In this document: positions 28,902 to 40,723 of the stretch, piece by piece
Layout of the letters: the number at the start of each line of letters is the position of its first letter
Position numbering within the stretch: position 1 is the stretch's first letter
Source: Physcia stellaris
Lineage: Eukaryota > Ascomycota > Lecanoromycetes > Caliciales > Physciaceae
DNA length: 64,000 bases
Assembly (NCBI GenBank): GCA_018902385.1
Contig: JABSSW010000015.1
Span: 310,001 to 374,000, forward strand
Reading direction: 5' to 3'
Position numbers and translations under genes: made by a program
Notes under the pieces: model-generated
Told to the model about the DNA's origin: nothing
Seen by the model: only the letters and a program-made list of their open reading frames with translations
Database searches by the model: none

Positions 28902-29700
28902 TCATTTCTTGTCCGAGCTCTGCATCTGCAGGTATTTGTACGCGCCGAAGGCGAGGGCGCCGCCGAGGAGGACGAGGGCGTAGAGACCGACGCCGAGGCC
29001 GGTGCTGTCGGGTGTGGTGGTGCTGGTTGAGGGTTTGGCGGGTTCGGTTTTGGGCGCTGGGTCGCCGGGCTGGTGGGTACGTTAGCTCTTGGACACATGG
29101 GTAATGAGTGAGAAGGGAGGAAGGTGGAGCGTATGCAAATTGACGGGGGATGCCAGGAAGGAGGGTTTGGGGTGCTGGAGATAGTAGACGTGCGAGATGG
29201 TGTGGAGCTTCTGAGTATGAGGGAAGGGTAAGGGGGAACGTACAGCGCGCTTCAGATTTCCCACCAGCAACCCGTCCAATATCTCCCGAGCCTCATCGCT
29301 GTGTCCCACGTCCTCGAACGCTTCCGTTGCATCCTGTCCGCCCACATCCATCAGGACTTCTTCGCCGCCTCTGCGAATCTCAATCAGTGAAGGCACTTTG
29401 AACATCCTTTTTCCACAGAGCCTTGATGGCTGTCCGAAATCTTTTGATCCCGAGATTCACTTGGTGAAATGAGGAGTTTCGATTCATGGGGCATGCAGCT
29501 CGGGGCGGGGAAAAACGTACGGATGCTCATCCACGAATGAGGTGGCATTGTAGACTTTGTCGTGCACCACGAGAAACAGATCCTAATCAAAGCAATGGTG
29601 AGCGGGTGAGGCCACGGCTACAATCTTCGCCAAGTTAACTCACCTTCTTCGAGCTGTGTTCTGAGACGTCGCTGTAGGTGAGCTCCTTCGTATCTGACAT
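28902..29700 (-). CDS. Cytochrome b5
   Basis: Four exons, complement(join(28902..29069,29244..29370,29521..29582,29644..29700)), 137 residues. MSDTKELTYSDVSEHSSKK leads into the heme-binding fold. Axial His ligands are His39 in DEHPGGEEV and His63 in EDVGHSDEA, with the family spacing of 24. A Thr/Pro hinge (PSTSTTTPDSTG) precedes one hydrophobic helix (VGLYALVLLGGALAFGAY, about 109-126) and a short polar tail, so it is a tail-anchored ER protein. It donates electrons to desaturases, P450s and sterol enzymes. The HPGG motif is split by intron 2. Introns 2 and 3 (150 and 174 nt) are long for this genome, while intron 1 is 61 nt. Confidence 0.96.
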
Positions 29701-30374
29701 CGTGACGGCTGGACAGGGATGTTGTGAAAATGTACAATAAAGTCCGAAGAGAGCTGAGGGATTGGGGGCGCTGGTGGTTGAGACTAGGATATCAATTCGG
29801 CGTTATACCGCTTTTTGATGCTGATATTTGTACGTGATGAGGTTAGGGTTGTAGCTGTGGCTATTCACCAATCAGATCAATCTCAATATAATAATGAGGC
29901 CACCAGAACTATTTGATATAAAGTGAGGAAAGGGCTCAGCAACTGAGGATTCTCGTCAAACCCTAACATCGGCCTTCACTGGCTAGCATGCATCGTTTAA
30001 CAAGCTTGAGCGAGTGGTTTTTGTTTGTCTACATTAAAGGAGTAGCATGGAGAAGTCATCTCCAGAAAGATATGATCAAGCTCTAACTCGAAAGCAATTC
30101 CATCGCCCTATTCTGATCTAGCTTTTGCTCCGATGTATTGCTCCGGTCGACCAATAAATAAAGTGCCTTCTAATAGGCCACGATGCACCACAATCTGATG
30201 GAGTGGGATGGAAAATCTAAAAGATGAGCAAGGCCGTTGTGCTCCATCTCGTTGGGTATCATGTCTCCTGACATACGCATAACAACTCCACGAATAGCTG
30301 GCAGGGGTATCTCATTCTGGTGAAAGGGTAGCCGAGGCAAGAAGGTGTGGGTGGAACGGCGATTCGCTGTTGCC
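29701..30374. other. Intergenic, cytochrome b5 promoter
   Basis: 674 bp between two reverse-strand genes. Nothing else supported. Confidence 0.5.
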
Positions 30375-33300
30375 TTATGACAGATGGAACGCTCCCTGCC
30401 CTTCCTGGATTGCCGTCATTAGTCGAGCGCGTAGGACGTTGATATCGCTGTAGTCAGGAAGTTTGACATAGTTTGCACATGTCATGACCGAGATCAAGAA
30501 GTCATCGCAAGTGTAAGGTGGCTCGCTGGGCTTGCAGACGACTGTGAACATGGGGGTGAGGCTTTTGAATCCTGTCATACCATGTTAGTGAAGAACAGCC
30601 TTCGAAGAGAAAATCGTGTCCTTACCGCCGATTGGTAATTTGGGGCTTCCCGTGACGAATTGAAGGAAGTCTCGCCTCTGTGACGGTGACAGCTCGCTCA
30701 TGACTTGCAACAAGTTCCGAACACTCTTGCTATCCATGTTGTATCCATGATCTGCTTTGATAGAGTCGAGTAGAGCTGTAAGCGAGTTAGTAGAGTTAAG
30801 TACTACCTGTCCGCATAGGGGCAACTTACTCGCCAGACTCCAATCCTCTTCTACCCGACCAAACAGCATGACCAATTCCTGAGGCGTGAACGCTCTCAAA
30901 GCTCCATACGGGAAAACTTGTGAGAAGCCCAATCGGAAAGCGTCCACTTGTCGCTGTACTCCACTTCCCAGCGTCATGTCAAGCACTTTATCGAGATAAT
31001 CGGCTACGTTCCAGATGTTGACCGGCACCTGGCTACCCTGAGGGATGAGTTCAATTTCAGGGTATCCCGGTAGAGTAAAGTCGAGCGTAAGGTCTTCAGC
31101 GCGGACACCTTTCACCTCGATGGCTTCAATGGCGCTTTCCTTCTCTGCAGATGGTATGCGTGAATTCTCTTCGATGAGTTTCTTTTCGACTGCGAATTGC
31201 TTGACCAGCTTCAACGATGAAGCGAGCGACTCATCCACTGTCTTGACGGCACCCAGCGATAGCGGCACAGTACTAGGTTGGTTACCAACACGGAAGAAGG
31301 TAGGATTGAGCGATACCTCAATGATTCGGGAATCCAACATTGATCTTGCAATGAATTTTCCCAGCATCTTGAAATAGTGAAGAATCCTCATACCAGCCTC
31401 GGATTCTGCCTGGGCTGCACTCATTGGAGCCGGAAACAGTCCAAGCTTACCAAAGGAATATTTGCTGTTATTGGTAGAGTCTCCGTCCCGCCACAACTTG
31501 AGGTCACGTTTCGAGAACTCCTTTGACACTGTAGAATAGAATTCAAGGGTAGGTCCAAGACCAGTGCCAACTTCATCAAAGTACTCAACTTCAAGCATGC
31601 TTGGCGATGCGCCATAGAGCTCCATGACTTTGACGGCAGATTCCACGATCCTGCTGCGGGAAATCCGTACTTTCTGTCGCTGAAGTCTACCAATGAAGGG
31701 ACGCTCATCGCGATGGCGCTCCCTCCGGGCATCGTCGGTTGACTGGGCATTCTGCCAACGACTCATTGACCGTGCATATCCGAATGAGGTGGATTGAAGG
31801 AACAGATGTCTTGTTTCGAAAGGGAATAGGAATGGGTAGAATCGGGGAAGATCCTCGCTCCAGCTTGGAAGGCAATTACTTGCTACGATCAAAGGCTCCT
31901 CCAACTGCCGGTTCAACTTGGCAGTCAATTTCGTATTGACAAAGTGAGCTATGGGTTCGGCGGTGACCTTCAGTGCTTCTTTGCTGTCATCTAGCACATC
32001 TTCAATGTTGGCATTCAGTTCGTGAAGAATGCTGAGGAGGCGCAGAGTTGTTGACGTGGTAGGGTGTTCGTGTAGCGAAGCTGGCATATTAGCACTTCCA
32101 GGCACAGATGCTGTCTCAGAAAGTGATGTGATTGAGGATGTTTCGGGTGGCGGTGGGCCTTGGACACGTCGAAATTTGACTGTATGAACGCCGGACCAAA
32201 CATTTCGTCCAGACGGATCGACCGATTGCAACATACCGCTCCTGTGCACGGCTCGAAAAATTGTCGTCTCATTAGTAATGGGCTGATCATTGATGCTGAA
32301 TTCGATGTGCCAATCCTGCGGTATTGCTTGAATAGCTGCCGCATAGGACATAGCTCGGCCTGCCATTGCGGGATTGAGACCTGCAGCTAGTAATTCACGT
32401 GCGCGAGAAGAAGGTATATTCGGCGTGGTGGCCGTTGCGGCTTGAGACGGGGTCGCAATGCTTGTGCCATCGTCTTTACGAGCTGTGACCTTGCCAGTGG
32501 AAGCGACCTCCATGTTCACTGCTGTAGGATCAGGGATTTGCTCATCGTCCATACCGTCCTCCAGATCGTCAACGATTGCATCCAAGGCACTAGTATCGTC
32601 CATATCATCCTCATCTGTGAGCTGTCTCTCATCTGCACATTCAAGAGGGCTTTGCGTGGCTTCCCGTGCTGGAGCAGGAGTTTCCACAGGGGTCCTTGGT
32701 GCTTGTTGGTGTTTGCGACTGGAACGTCGTGGGGCTGTCGATCGATCTTTAGCCTCGGTTGCAGGAGGAGTAGGCTTTGTCTTCGAAGTCTTACGTGTTA
32801 CACGGCTTCCTGGAGTAGTAGAAGTAGGGGTCGTAGAGGCAGCGGCATTGCCGGACCCGCCCTCTGCTCGGTCTGATAACCGAGGAACACCAGCAGCTGT
32901 CAATGCCGCCATAGCATTAGACACACTGTCGCGCTCTCGGTGCCTGGCAGCTTTTGGTCGGTCTGCCAAGCTAATCCGGGGTCGGAGATAGTCGTCTAAG
33001 GCCTTGAAAGTCGCTATGGCATGGACCGATATCATCATATTCCGGTATGGCTTCGGTATACCCGAATCATCATCAGCAACGAGCTTTAAGCGTATCTGCT
33101 TTGAGATCATTGACGTGACACTGCTACGATTGCTGTCGAGAGAATTATGGTGAATGGTAACTACTTCGAAATGTTCTTCGCGACTCAGTACATCCTGCAA
33201 CTTATGGACCAGGACACTGAATGGGGTAGCAGGTGCCGTCATGGGAGAAGATTTCCTTGACTTCCCTCGAACGGGCAAGGTCATGAAGACTTGTAAGAAC

Positions 33301-36224
33301 GATGTTCTAGCTTTCGCTTTCATTGTACCTAAAGGACATCCAAAATTAGTAAAGCTTCATTAGAAGAACAGGGATCAACATACTTTCGTTATTACTGAAA
33401 ATTTCGAGAAGGACACGGCCAATCTCTGAGCTCAGTAACTCTGCACTTGTTATGCTTTCGAGCTCGCCACGGAGAAAGTACTTCGACAGGCGCGTGAAAA
33501 GCTTGCTTCCATCTCCAGAGCCTCGACGAAGATAACAGGTTTCAAGATCCCTAGCTAAAACCCGAAGCTCTGTGAGAGTTGCAGAAGCTTTGTCACGCAG
33601 TTCTTTCCCTTTACCGGATTCGTGGACTTCCAGAAATTTCTTAGAGCGGAGGGCGATACAATCTTGTAGGTTTGCCGTGAAGTTTGGTGCGGCATATGCC
33701 GGATCATCCGAGGAAGAATCGCTATCCGACGAGGAAAGATCTTCGTGGATCTCGTGTTCTTCATCCTCGTCTTCACCTTCGTCATCGTCGATGTGCTCGG
33801 CTTCACTGTCAGACGACCCTTCCTCATCAATTTGCTTTGCTGGCGACTTTGGCCTGACAGCTTTCTCCGCAACTGTTGTCGCTACTGGTTCCACTTCCAC
33901 AAGCGACTCTGGGGCCTTTGCTTGAGGATCCCCTGATTTCAAGGGCTGAGCTGCTAATTTGGTGATCTCAGCCATCACTCCTTCTCGGTAAAATTGATTG
34001 CGGTAGACTGCCTCCAAGCGGACGAGCAGAAACTCTACGGCCTGAAGAGCGTAGGCGACTAGAGTGGGATGATCTTGCTGAGACAAGATTGCAGCCAAAA
34101 ACGAAGCGTAAGGTACCGTTCGCAGTGCGTCTTCTAATATTGACGTGTCAAAGTTCGAGAGCATCTTCAACTGAGCTGTCAAAACCTTCTGGCGCACGCT
34201 CAGGTTCACTGTACTTGAGTAGGCATCAGTCAATGTTGGGAAGAGGACCATTGCGAAGCGTCGAAGTTTCGCCCTACAACCCTTCAGAAGATCCAATCTC
34301 TCATTTTTGGGTGAGACCGCCGAGCTGGGCTGAGGCGTAGAATTCAGATCATCACCCCCAAAAGCCGTTTCGAACAAGTCATCCTGCATGGACAAGCCTT
34401 TGTTGTCAATACGTGGGAGCAGCTCGCAGATAACGTTGAGAGTCTCATAAATCTGTTCCCGAGGTTTGTGTATGAGTGCTTGCATGACTACAACGCTGTC
34501 GATCTTGACTGGAATATTATCAAGGCCATCGGGCGGTGACACCCCTGTCAAGATCTGGAACAAAGTATCGACAATGTCCATCGTCAATAGCTCTTTCGAG
34601 AGTTTTGGACTCGCACGAGCGGTTATCGAAAGAACCCTTAGGAACTGTGTATGGATGTTCGGACTAATCAGGTTGGTAGTACCGGGAAGAAGTAGTCTTC
34701 GAATCGCCCGAAGCAATTGAGGCTTGACAAGTTGCTCAAGCTTGTCTTGGGAGTGTTTGAAGGACTCTATTATCCGGGAAACACACAGAGAGCCTTGTTC
34801 TACGACCTTCGAATCGCTGTTTTCAAGCACATGGTCTAGTATAGGCATGAGCTTTTTGATACTGGCGAAAGAGTCTTGAGGTATGTTACGGCAGCAATTA
34901 GCCGCGGTAATAGTTGCCGTCCTCTGCGTACTTGTAGGAAAGAAGTCTAGGTATTCGAGGCATGCGTCAAGGCCTTCTTCTCGAACGATTGAGGAGGGGA
35001 ACTCGAACGAGATCTTCTCTAGAGTCTACGAAGGTTAGCGGCTTCCAAGAATACGTGTGATGTCAATGTACCTACACTCAATGCTTGTTCTGCAAGATCA
35101 ATGTATTCAGGAGTCCTGAGTTTCTTAACCAGCTCCGTAACGGCCCCGCCATATACGACGTTGGCGGTCGACGGAGGTAATGCTTCCATCATATTGGCAA
35201 TGCCACGACATGCTAGGAGCATCATTTCTGGGGCGCCAGTACCCGTGTCACCCTTCAACAGGCTTACTAGCTCTTTGATGAACTGATCAGGAGAAAAATG
35301 GCCTGAAAGATTGTCCTCGGTAGATATCAGTAGGATCTCCGAGAGCTCTGTTAGTGCATACATCTGAGCATCATGATCATCATTCTGGCGCAGCTTCTCG
35401 AGAAGGTCACGAAATCTATGTGAGACCCCGGATACCATGCCAGTCAAGGCTCTGAGCGTATTGGATATATGGCCTGGGGGACCGCCTGCTCCTAGAAAAC
35501 CCGCACGAAATGGATCGTCGTGATCATCTTCGTCGTCTTCATAAGCCCTCCTGTTGCCTTGTTCGTCTAATTCGCTATCCTCATCTCCCGCCGGATCGTT
35601 ATTAGGTGCGTGTGCACGATCGGGGAGAGCCTCGCCTCTATCCGCTGCTGTGGTATCATTGGCCTTGACGGGAGGAGACTTCTTTGAGCGTTTCGTCGCC
35701 CCCGGAGCAGATGTTGATGGTCCTGAGTCTGCACATATATCAGCTGAGAACGAGACTACTTCGTTGGCTGGGGAAGTACCAGTAGTGCTCTTCTTGTTTC
35801 GGCTAGACTTTCGCTTGGATGCTTCTGGGGCTGGTTGAGAGGAATTTGACTTCTCTCCCGGCGTTTCCGATGAGGACCTGGAACAAACATTTAGATTGCA
35901 ATAATGACACAGTGATCTGGGACCATACCCTTGCTTTGCCATAACAGCGGACGACCGAGATGCCCGACGACGTGAAGCTGGCGGGCTGGTTGTAGCAGCT
36001 TCGGCAACCGTTACTTTCTGTCTCTTCGTACGTGTAGAAGATGAAGCCGGAGTGGCGTTGAATGTCTGTTCTGAGCCAGGCACGGCGGAAGTCGAAGCCT
36101 TGCGTTTTCGGTTCCTCACTGGAGGAGATTGATCTTCGGCGGGGGCGGTGTTGGAGGCTGCACCCGTCGAACTACTTGCTGCAGCTGCAAGCCTCGCTGA
36201 GGAACGAGTCACTCTGGAAGACAT
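30375..36224 (-). CDS. ufd4: HECT-type E3 ubiquitin ligase, Ufd4/TRIP12-like
   Basis: Six exons, complement(join(30375..30571,30626..30775,30830..33328,33384..35025,35076..35877,35929..36224)), introns 50-55 nt, 1861 residues. Ufd4 attaches ubiquitin chains to ubiquitin-fusion and N-degron substrates. The basic, Ser-rich N-terminus looks nuclear. Armadillo-like helices start near residue 260 (AGFLGAGGPPGHISNTLRALTG...LRQNDDHDAQMYAL) and continue through exon 3. An acidic linker (SSDSEAEHIDDDEGEDEDEE) leads to a central helical region. The C-terminal HECT domain has VEYFDEVGTGLGPTLEFY, DADHGY-like KADHGYNMDS and the active-site Cys (about 1828) in MTCANYVKLPDYS; the chain ends GQGAFHLS, usual for HECT. 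Two introns (35878-35928 and 30776-30829) have lengths divisible by three with open frame, so simple ORF reading hides them. Confidence 0.95.
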
Positions 36225-37335
36225 GAGAATGGGTTCTTTAGAGCTTGATTACCGAGATCCTTCTTAGTGGTGAAGGACCATCAAATCGGTCAAAGTAGTT
36301 GATTGGTACAGCCTCAAGGACGTTGCTGGATCCTTGAGGTTCAGAAAAACAGGCAGTAGGCAAAAAGAAGAAGGGGGAAGCTACCTTGAAGACAGATTGG
36401 ATAGTGGGGGTGAGGTGGTTAACGAGGATTCGAGCGGAGAAGGTGCCATGCGAGAGCCGCCATACAAAGGGTATGCCGAAAGTTACCAGTAAGAGAAAGG
36501 GTCAAATAGAGCGAAGAATGATGTAAGTAATCTCGCTAAAGATAATCGTGCCTTTATGCAGCTCACAAATTCATCGTCAAATGGCAGGCCGGTGAATCAT
36601 GTGGGGAGTTGGTGATGAGAGGTGGAAGAGAGTGGTGCGAGAGTCGGCTTTGACACGGCTGTCAACCTAACTTGAGTGACACCAGTCTAGGCGGGTCAAG
36701 CATATGTACATACCTAGGTACAGCTACACAGTCACGAAAACATCACTTCAACAAAGCAATCATTCATGATCAAATCTTTGCCTCGTGGTTCCAAAAGCTT
36801 ATTAGGGTTTCACTGCATAAACACTCTCCGGTCACTCCATGTTGACCATCCAGCAGTTTGGGTTTGTGATTGAGCTCCCACTTCCTCGTTCCTTTACCTT
36901 CTAGGCTAAGCGTCACTATACTTCCGGGGGCGTTTCGGGCTTGCTTCTGGAAAGCGCTCGCTTAAGCCCGGCTTAGAACTCCCGCGTTAATGATCCCGGG
37001 AGCCCCGAGATTTATCACTCCTTAAAGCGAGCACTGTCAGCTTAGGACTGTATTAGGCTTTTGGATTGACAACCTGATATTGTTACGGAGCTACCTTTTA
37101 AGGTGTATTATACTCGAACATATAGCAGCATCGTATTTCTGGTGCTCCTTTGAGCATTCTGGCTTCAGCATCACCCTGCTGCAGTAGATCAATCATCCAT
37201 CAGGCAGCAGTGAGATTCTTTCGCCCATCAAACAAATACTCATTGATAGCTCGTTTTTACTGTTCGAGTCACATTGAAGCTGCTCCTATCGGAAGAAGAC
37301 TGTACTCGTCACGTACCCCATACCTAGATCAATCT
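36225..37335. other. Intergenic, divergent promoters, with an inverted repeat
   Basis: 1.1 kb between the ufd4 and NMNAT starts. Contains a hairpin-forming inverted repeat at 36956-37032. From about 37090 to 37335 the NMNAT frame is open upstream of its ATG without an ATG of its own. Confidence 0.6.
36956..37032. repeat. Inverted repeat / hairpin
   Basis: Outer arms GCTCGCTTAAG and CTTAAAGCGAGC pair with one bulged base. Inside them CTCCCG and CGGGAG form a second stem. Total 77 nt. Could be a small fold-back element remnant or a structured promoter element. Confidence 0.6.
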
Positions 37336-38631
37336 ATGGACATCAAACCCCACGGGCAGGAGCCCGTGGGAGAGCTGAAAAACTACAAGTTTTCCGAAAG
37401 CAAGATAAAACGCTCCACGGACACTGGCAAGCAACCGATCGTTCTCGTTGCCTGTGGCTCTTTCTCACCAGTAACTACAGTCCCAGCATATACGTCGCTG
37501 TATCTAAACTCATCCTTGGCAGGTTACCTTTCTCCATCTGCGTATGTTTGAGATTGCTCTCGACCATGTCAGATTTGCTCTGACTGACTACGGTGTGCCT
37601 TATCTCCACACAGCCCATCATCGAGCTGATGATTAAACAGATGTCATTGGCATGTATCTATCGCCCGTCAGTATTTGCGTGGTGGTTGCTAGTCGATACA
37701 GACTAATTCTAGCGATTAGGTCTCCGATTCTTACAAGAAACAAGGGTTAGCTCCAGCTCCGGCAAGAATTGAGATGTGCCAATTAGCCGTGGAGGGTTCC
37801 AACGTCCAAGTAGACCCGTGGGAAGCTTTGCAGTGAGCTCGAAGCCATCTGGGTTGCGTTTCTTGTAATGGAGCGCTGATTTCACGCCCAGATCCAAATA
37901 TACCCCTACAGCTGATGTGCTTGACCAGTAAGTATTTGTATGCATTGCTCACCCGATGTGGAGATTGATTCGGGCTAGCTTCGAAAATGAGCTCAACGGC
38001 TCCGCAGATAGTGAGAGGGACGGTGCTAAACCGCAGATACGGGCATGTCTGCTTGCGGGGAGCGATTTGCTTGATACCATGAAAACACCGGGTGGTCTGC
38101 TTGAACACTCCGTTGCGCTGTAACTGAATCCACTAACTTTATGCAGTGTGGAGCAAAGTTGACCTTGACAGAATCCTGTCTCGGGGAGTATTTGTCATTG
38201 AAAGGCCAGGGACAGACGAATCAGATGCACTAGCGGCTTTGTCGCAATGGAAAGAGAAGATATACCTTGTTCCTCAGCTAATTCCAAATGAAATTAGTTC
38301 GACACGCGTAAGGTAAGGAATGCCAGCATCTTAGAAGCCGGTGCAAAGCTTACTAACCTGCTACACAGGTTATCGCTGAAGGTAAGGAAACATTATTAGC
38401 GTTGTGACCTGGGACTGATGACTTTTAGCGAGGGCTCTCCGTCAACTACCTAGTACCGAAGAACGTCGGTATGTGTCTCTCCTCTCCCTGGCATTGCGGA
38501 GATATATGCTAAACTTATGTCAAGTCGCGTACATCGAGGAGCATGGGCTGTACAGAGATGAAAGCAAAAGAAAGGACATATCTGGGGAAAACCCATCATC
38601 GATTGAGGGTTCAGGCTCTTCGTCTCGATAG
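37336..38631 (+). CDS. nma1: Nicotinamide/nicotinate mononucleotide adenylyltransferase, ten exons
   Basis: Model join(37336..37470,37523..37592,37641..37666,37720..37832,37892..37927,37979..38094,38147..38312,38369..38381,38429..38468,38525..38631), 273 residues. It makes NAD(+) or deamido-NAD from the mononucleotide and ATP. Joining restores the nucleotidyltransferase motif ACGSFSPVTFLHLRMFE (PxTxxH type), DYDVIGMYLSPVSDSYKKQ, QVDPWEALQ, LLAGSDLLDTM, the segment FVIERPGTDESDALA and the C-terminal ISSTRVRLSLKRGLSVNYL with the ISSTxxR ATP motif. Every junction keeps phase. Exon 8 is only 13 nt, exons 3 and 5 are 26 and 36 nt. An open in-frame extension without ATG lies upstream and looks presequence-like. 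Confidence 0.93.
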
Positions 38632-39564
38632 CTAGCACCATCTTTACGAAGCTCAATCGCCATCGCTGACAGTATGGCCATGAGATCAGGCATGCGTCCT
38701 CCATGATGTGTAGTAGCGACCTGGGGATGAGTTGTTGCCCTAATTGATTATCGAAAAGTCGACCTTCGACTGTTTACGATATGCTATATAACTGGCTAAG
38801 AGAGACTCCCAATAGTAGGATACCTCTAAGAGCGTCAAAGCCTTGATACCTGGAATCTGCCATAGAGTCTCATGAAAACGACACAGACAGATGTCCACAC
38901 AATGATTTTGAGTATCATTTGCAATTTCTGTCCATGCCGCGTAGTAGACTGGCCTAAAGTCATGTCGATAGCCTTGATATATGTCATTCAACAGACTCGG
39001 GACCAAGAGCAAGAAAGAAGCAGCATCGTACCATGTGAAGAGGACGAAGACTTGCAGTGTAGGGAGATGAGTACAGTATAAAGGGGAAAATAAATGTACT
39101 ACCGGTAGCCGGATACCCAAGCTCATGTGAAAATTAGCTCATCCCTGCAATCTTGCGAGAGATAGATCTCTCGCTTCTACCCGTCACTAATGCACAGAAG
39201 TGGGTCTAACAAGGTACGTCTCCATACTCCCTAGTCCCTGCCCTCCAATGAGAGAAATCCCCAAGAAAGCTTCTGAGATGTACTCGTACTGTAGATCGTG
39301 ATCTCGAACTGCACGAAAATGTACATACAGGGTTTTGGCCAATGACTGTCAAGCTTACCTCTAATGTATACGCCTAAAGTTGCATAGACGTCCGTAATAT
39401 TCATTCAATCATCGAAAATCGATCATCGGAGACTCTTTCTGCTCTCTCTTGGTCAGGCGCAAAGCCGATAAAACGACTGGCCTCGTTGATCTCGTCGTTC
39501 CTTATCTACGCGGTACTACGCTACTGTTATAAGACTTGGAGTTGGATCGACATCTCCGCTAACG
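38632..39564. other. Intergenic, 0.9 kb
   Basis: Between tandem forward genes. A reverse ORF 38740..39126 (128 residues, hydrophobic and Tyr-rich) has no recognisable domain and I do not annotate it as a gene. Confidence 0.45.
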
Positions 39565-40458
39565 ATGGACGAATTTGCCCAAACCCGTCAACCGGACGAT
39601 CTATTCGACGATGATTTCACGCCAATAACTGAACCCATACAATCGCCAATCCAACCTCCACGAGGCCCACGTTCCAAGGCTCCTCAAAGGCAGTATCCTC
39701 CAAAGCAGCCGTCACGGCCAGCTGCTCTGGACCCTGCACCTGCCGACAGTCCGGATGCTCCTGTTGCGCCAGAGCAAACCCCAAAACCGATTCCTGCAGT
39801 GCGAGGCGATCGTTCTGCAACTGGCGGCATTAACAAACCCAAGCTTACCGAGGACGAGCTCAGCGAAAAGTTAGCAGCGGCTAAACTTAACAATGCAAAG
39901 CGTGAAGAGGCGCATAGATTGGCGGAAGCCGATGAAGCAAGTTTTCAGAAACGAGAAGCGCAAGCTAGTCAGAAGAGACGCGAGGAAGGAGCGGCTAGAA
40001 GAGCAATGGATCAAGAGCGGGAAAAGAATCGTCTCAGGAAGCTTGCTGTGAAGGGAGGGAGGGAATGGGATGAGGGGAAGGAGGAACAGGATACAAGATC
40101 AGAGCGAGGAAGTCAGTTCCGGAGGGGAGCCCACGGAGGTGTGATTTCGCAGGGCAGAGGTGGCGTTCATAAAGACTACGAAAATGGCGAGACAGTATCT
40201 CGCGAATACGGTCAAAGCCGAGGTCGTGGCAGAGGTAGCGATGGAGAACGCGGTAGGAGAGGGCGTGGTGGAAGGGGCGGGAGGGGTCGAGGAGGGTTCG
40301 AGAAGGGCAACGATGACCCTCCAAATATTCGGCGCAACGAAGACTTCCCATCCCTACCGAGCAGCCAACCCCCGACGGAACCTCTCGCTTCTCCAACAGG
40401 GGAAAAGCAGAGTTGGGCAGACCAAGTAGAGACAGTGCAGGCCTCACAGAATCCTTAG
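39565..40458 (+). CDS. RGG-box protein, likely RNA-associated
   Basis: Intronless, 297 residues starting MDEFAQTRQPDDLFDDDF. Residues 20-85 are Pro-rich. About 90-170 is a charged helix typical of coiled-coil or RNA-associated proteins (KPKLTEDELSEKLAAAKLN, KREEAHRLAEADEASFQKR). Residues 185-255 are an RGG/RG-rich region (GRGRGSDGERGRRGRGG and GRGGRGRGGF), usual in proteins that bind RNA and are arginine-methylated. The C-terminus has DFPSLPSS...SWADQV, a short motif seen in several mRNA-binding factors. I do not recognise the exact family, though a conserved fungal orthologue is likely. Confidence 0.75.
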   Translation: MDEFAQTRQPDDLFDDDFTPITEPIQSPIQPPRGPRSKAPQRQYPPKQPSRPAALDPAPADSPDAPVAPEQTPKPIPAVRGDRSATGGINKPKLTEDELSEKLAAAKLNNAKREEAHRLAEADEASFQKREAQASQKRREEGAARRAMDQEREKNRLRKLAVKGGREWDEGKEEQDTRSERGSQFRRGAHGGVISQGRGGVHKDYENGETVSREYGQSRGRGRGSDGERGRRGRGGRGGRGRGGFEKGNDDPPNIRRNEDFPSLPSSQPPTEPLASPTGEKQSWADQVETVQASQNP

Positions 40459-40723
40459 TGGGAAGGTCCTATCATACGTGGCATGTAAAGATCTGGACTG
40501 GATATTTGCAATTTGTGATCACGGCGCTATGGAAAACTATCCTGTTTGCTTTAAAGCGTGGAGTTGGGGTATTGAGACGTATTTGGAGGCTTGAATCCTG
40601 GATATTGCATTGATTAGGAATCGTCGCAAATATGAATCATTGGAGAACCGAGACGCCTTGCTTTGAATGCCCTAAACCAGGCTCAAGCCGTAGTAACGCC
40701 GTGGGATCCCCAAGTGACTCGTA

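Noticed and set aside
38740-39126. 128-residue reverse ORF as a membrane protein gene
   Set aside because: Hydrophobic but without clear helices, orthology hints or good start context.
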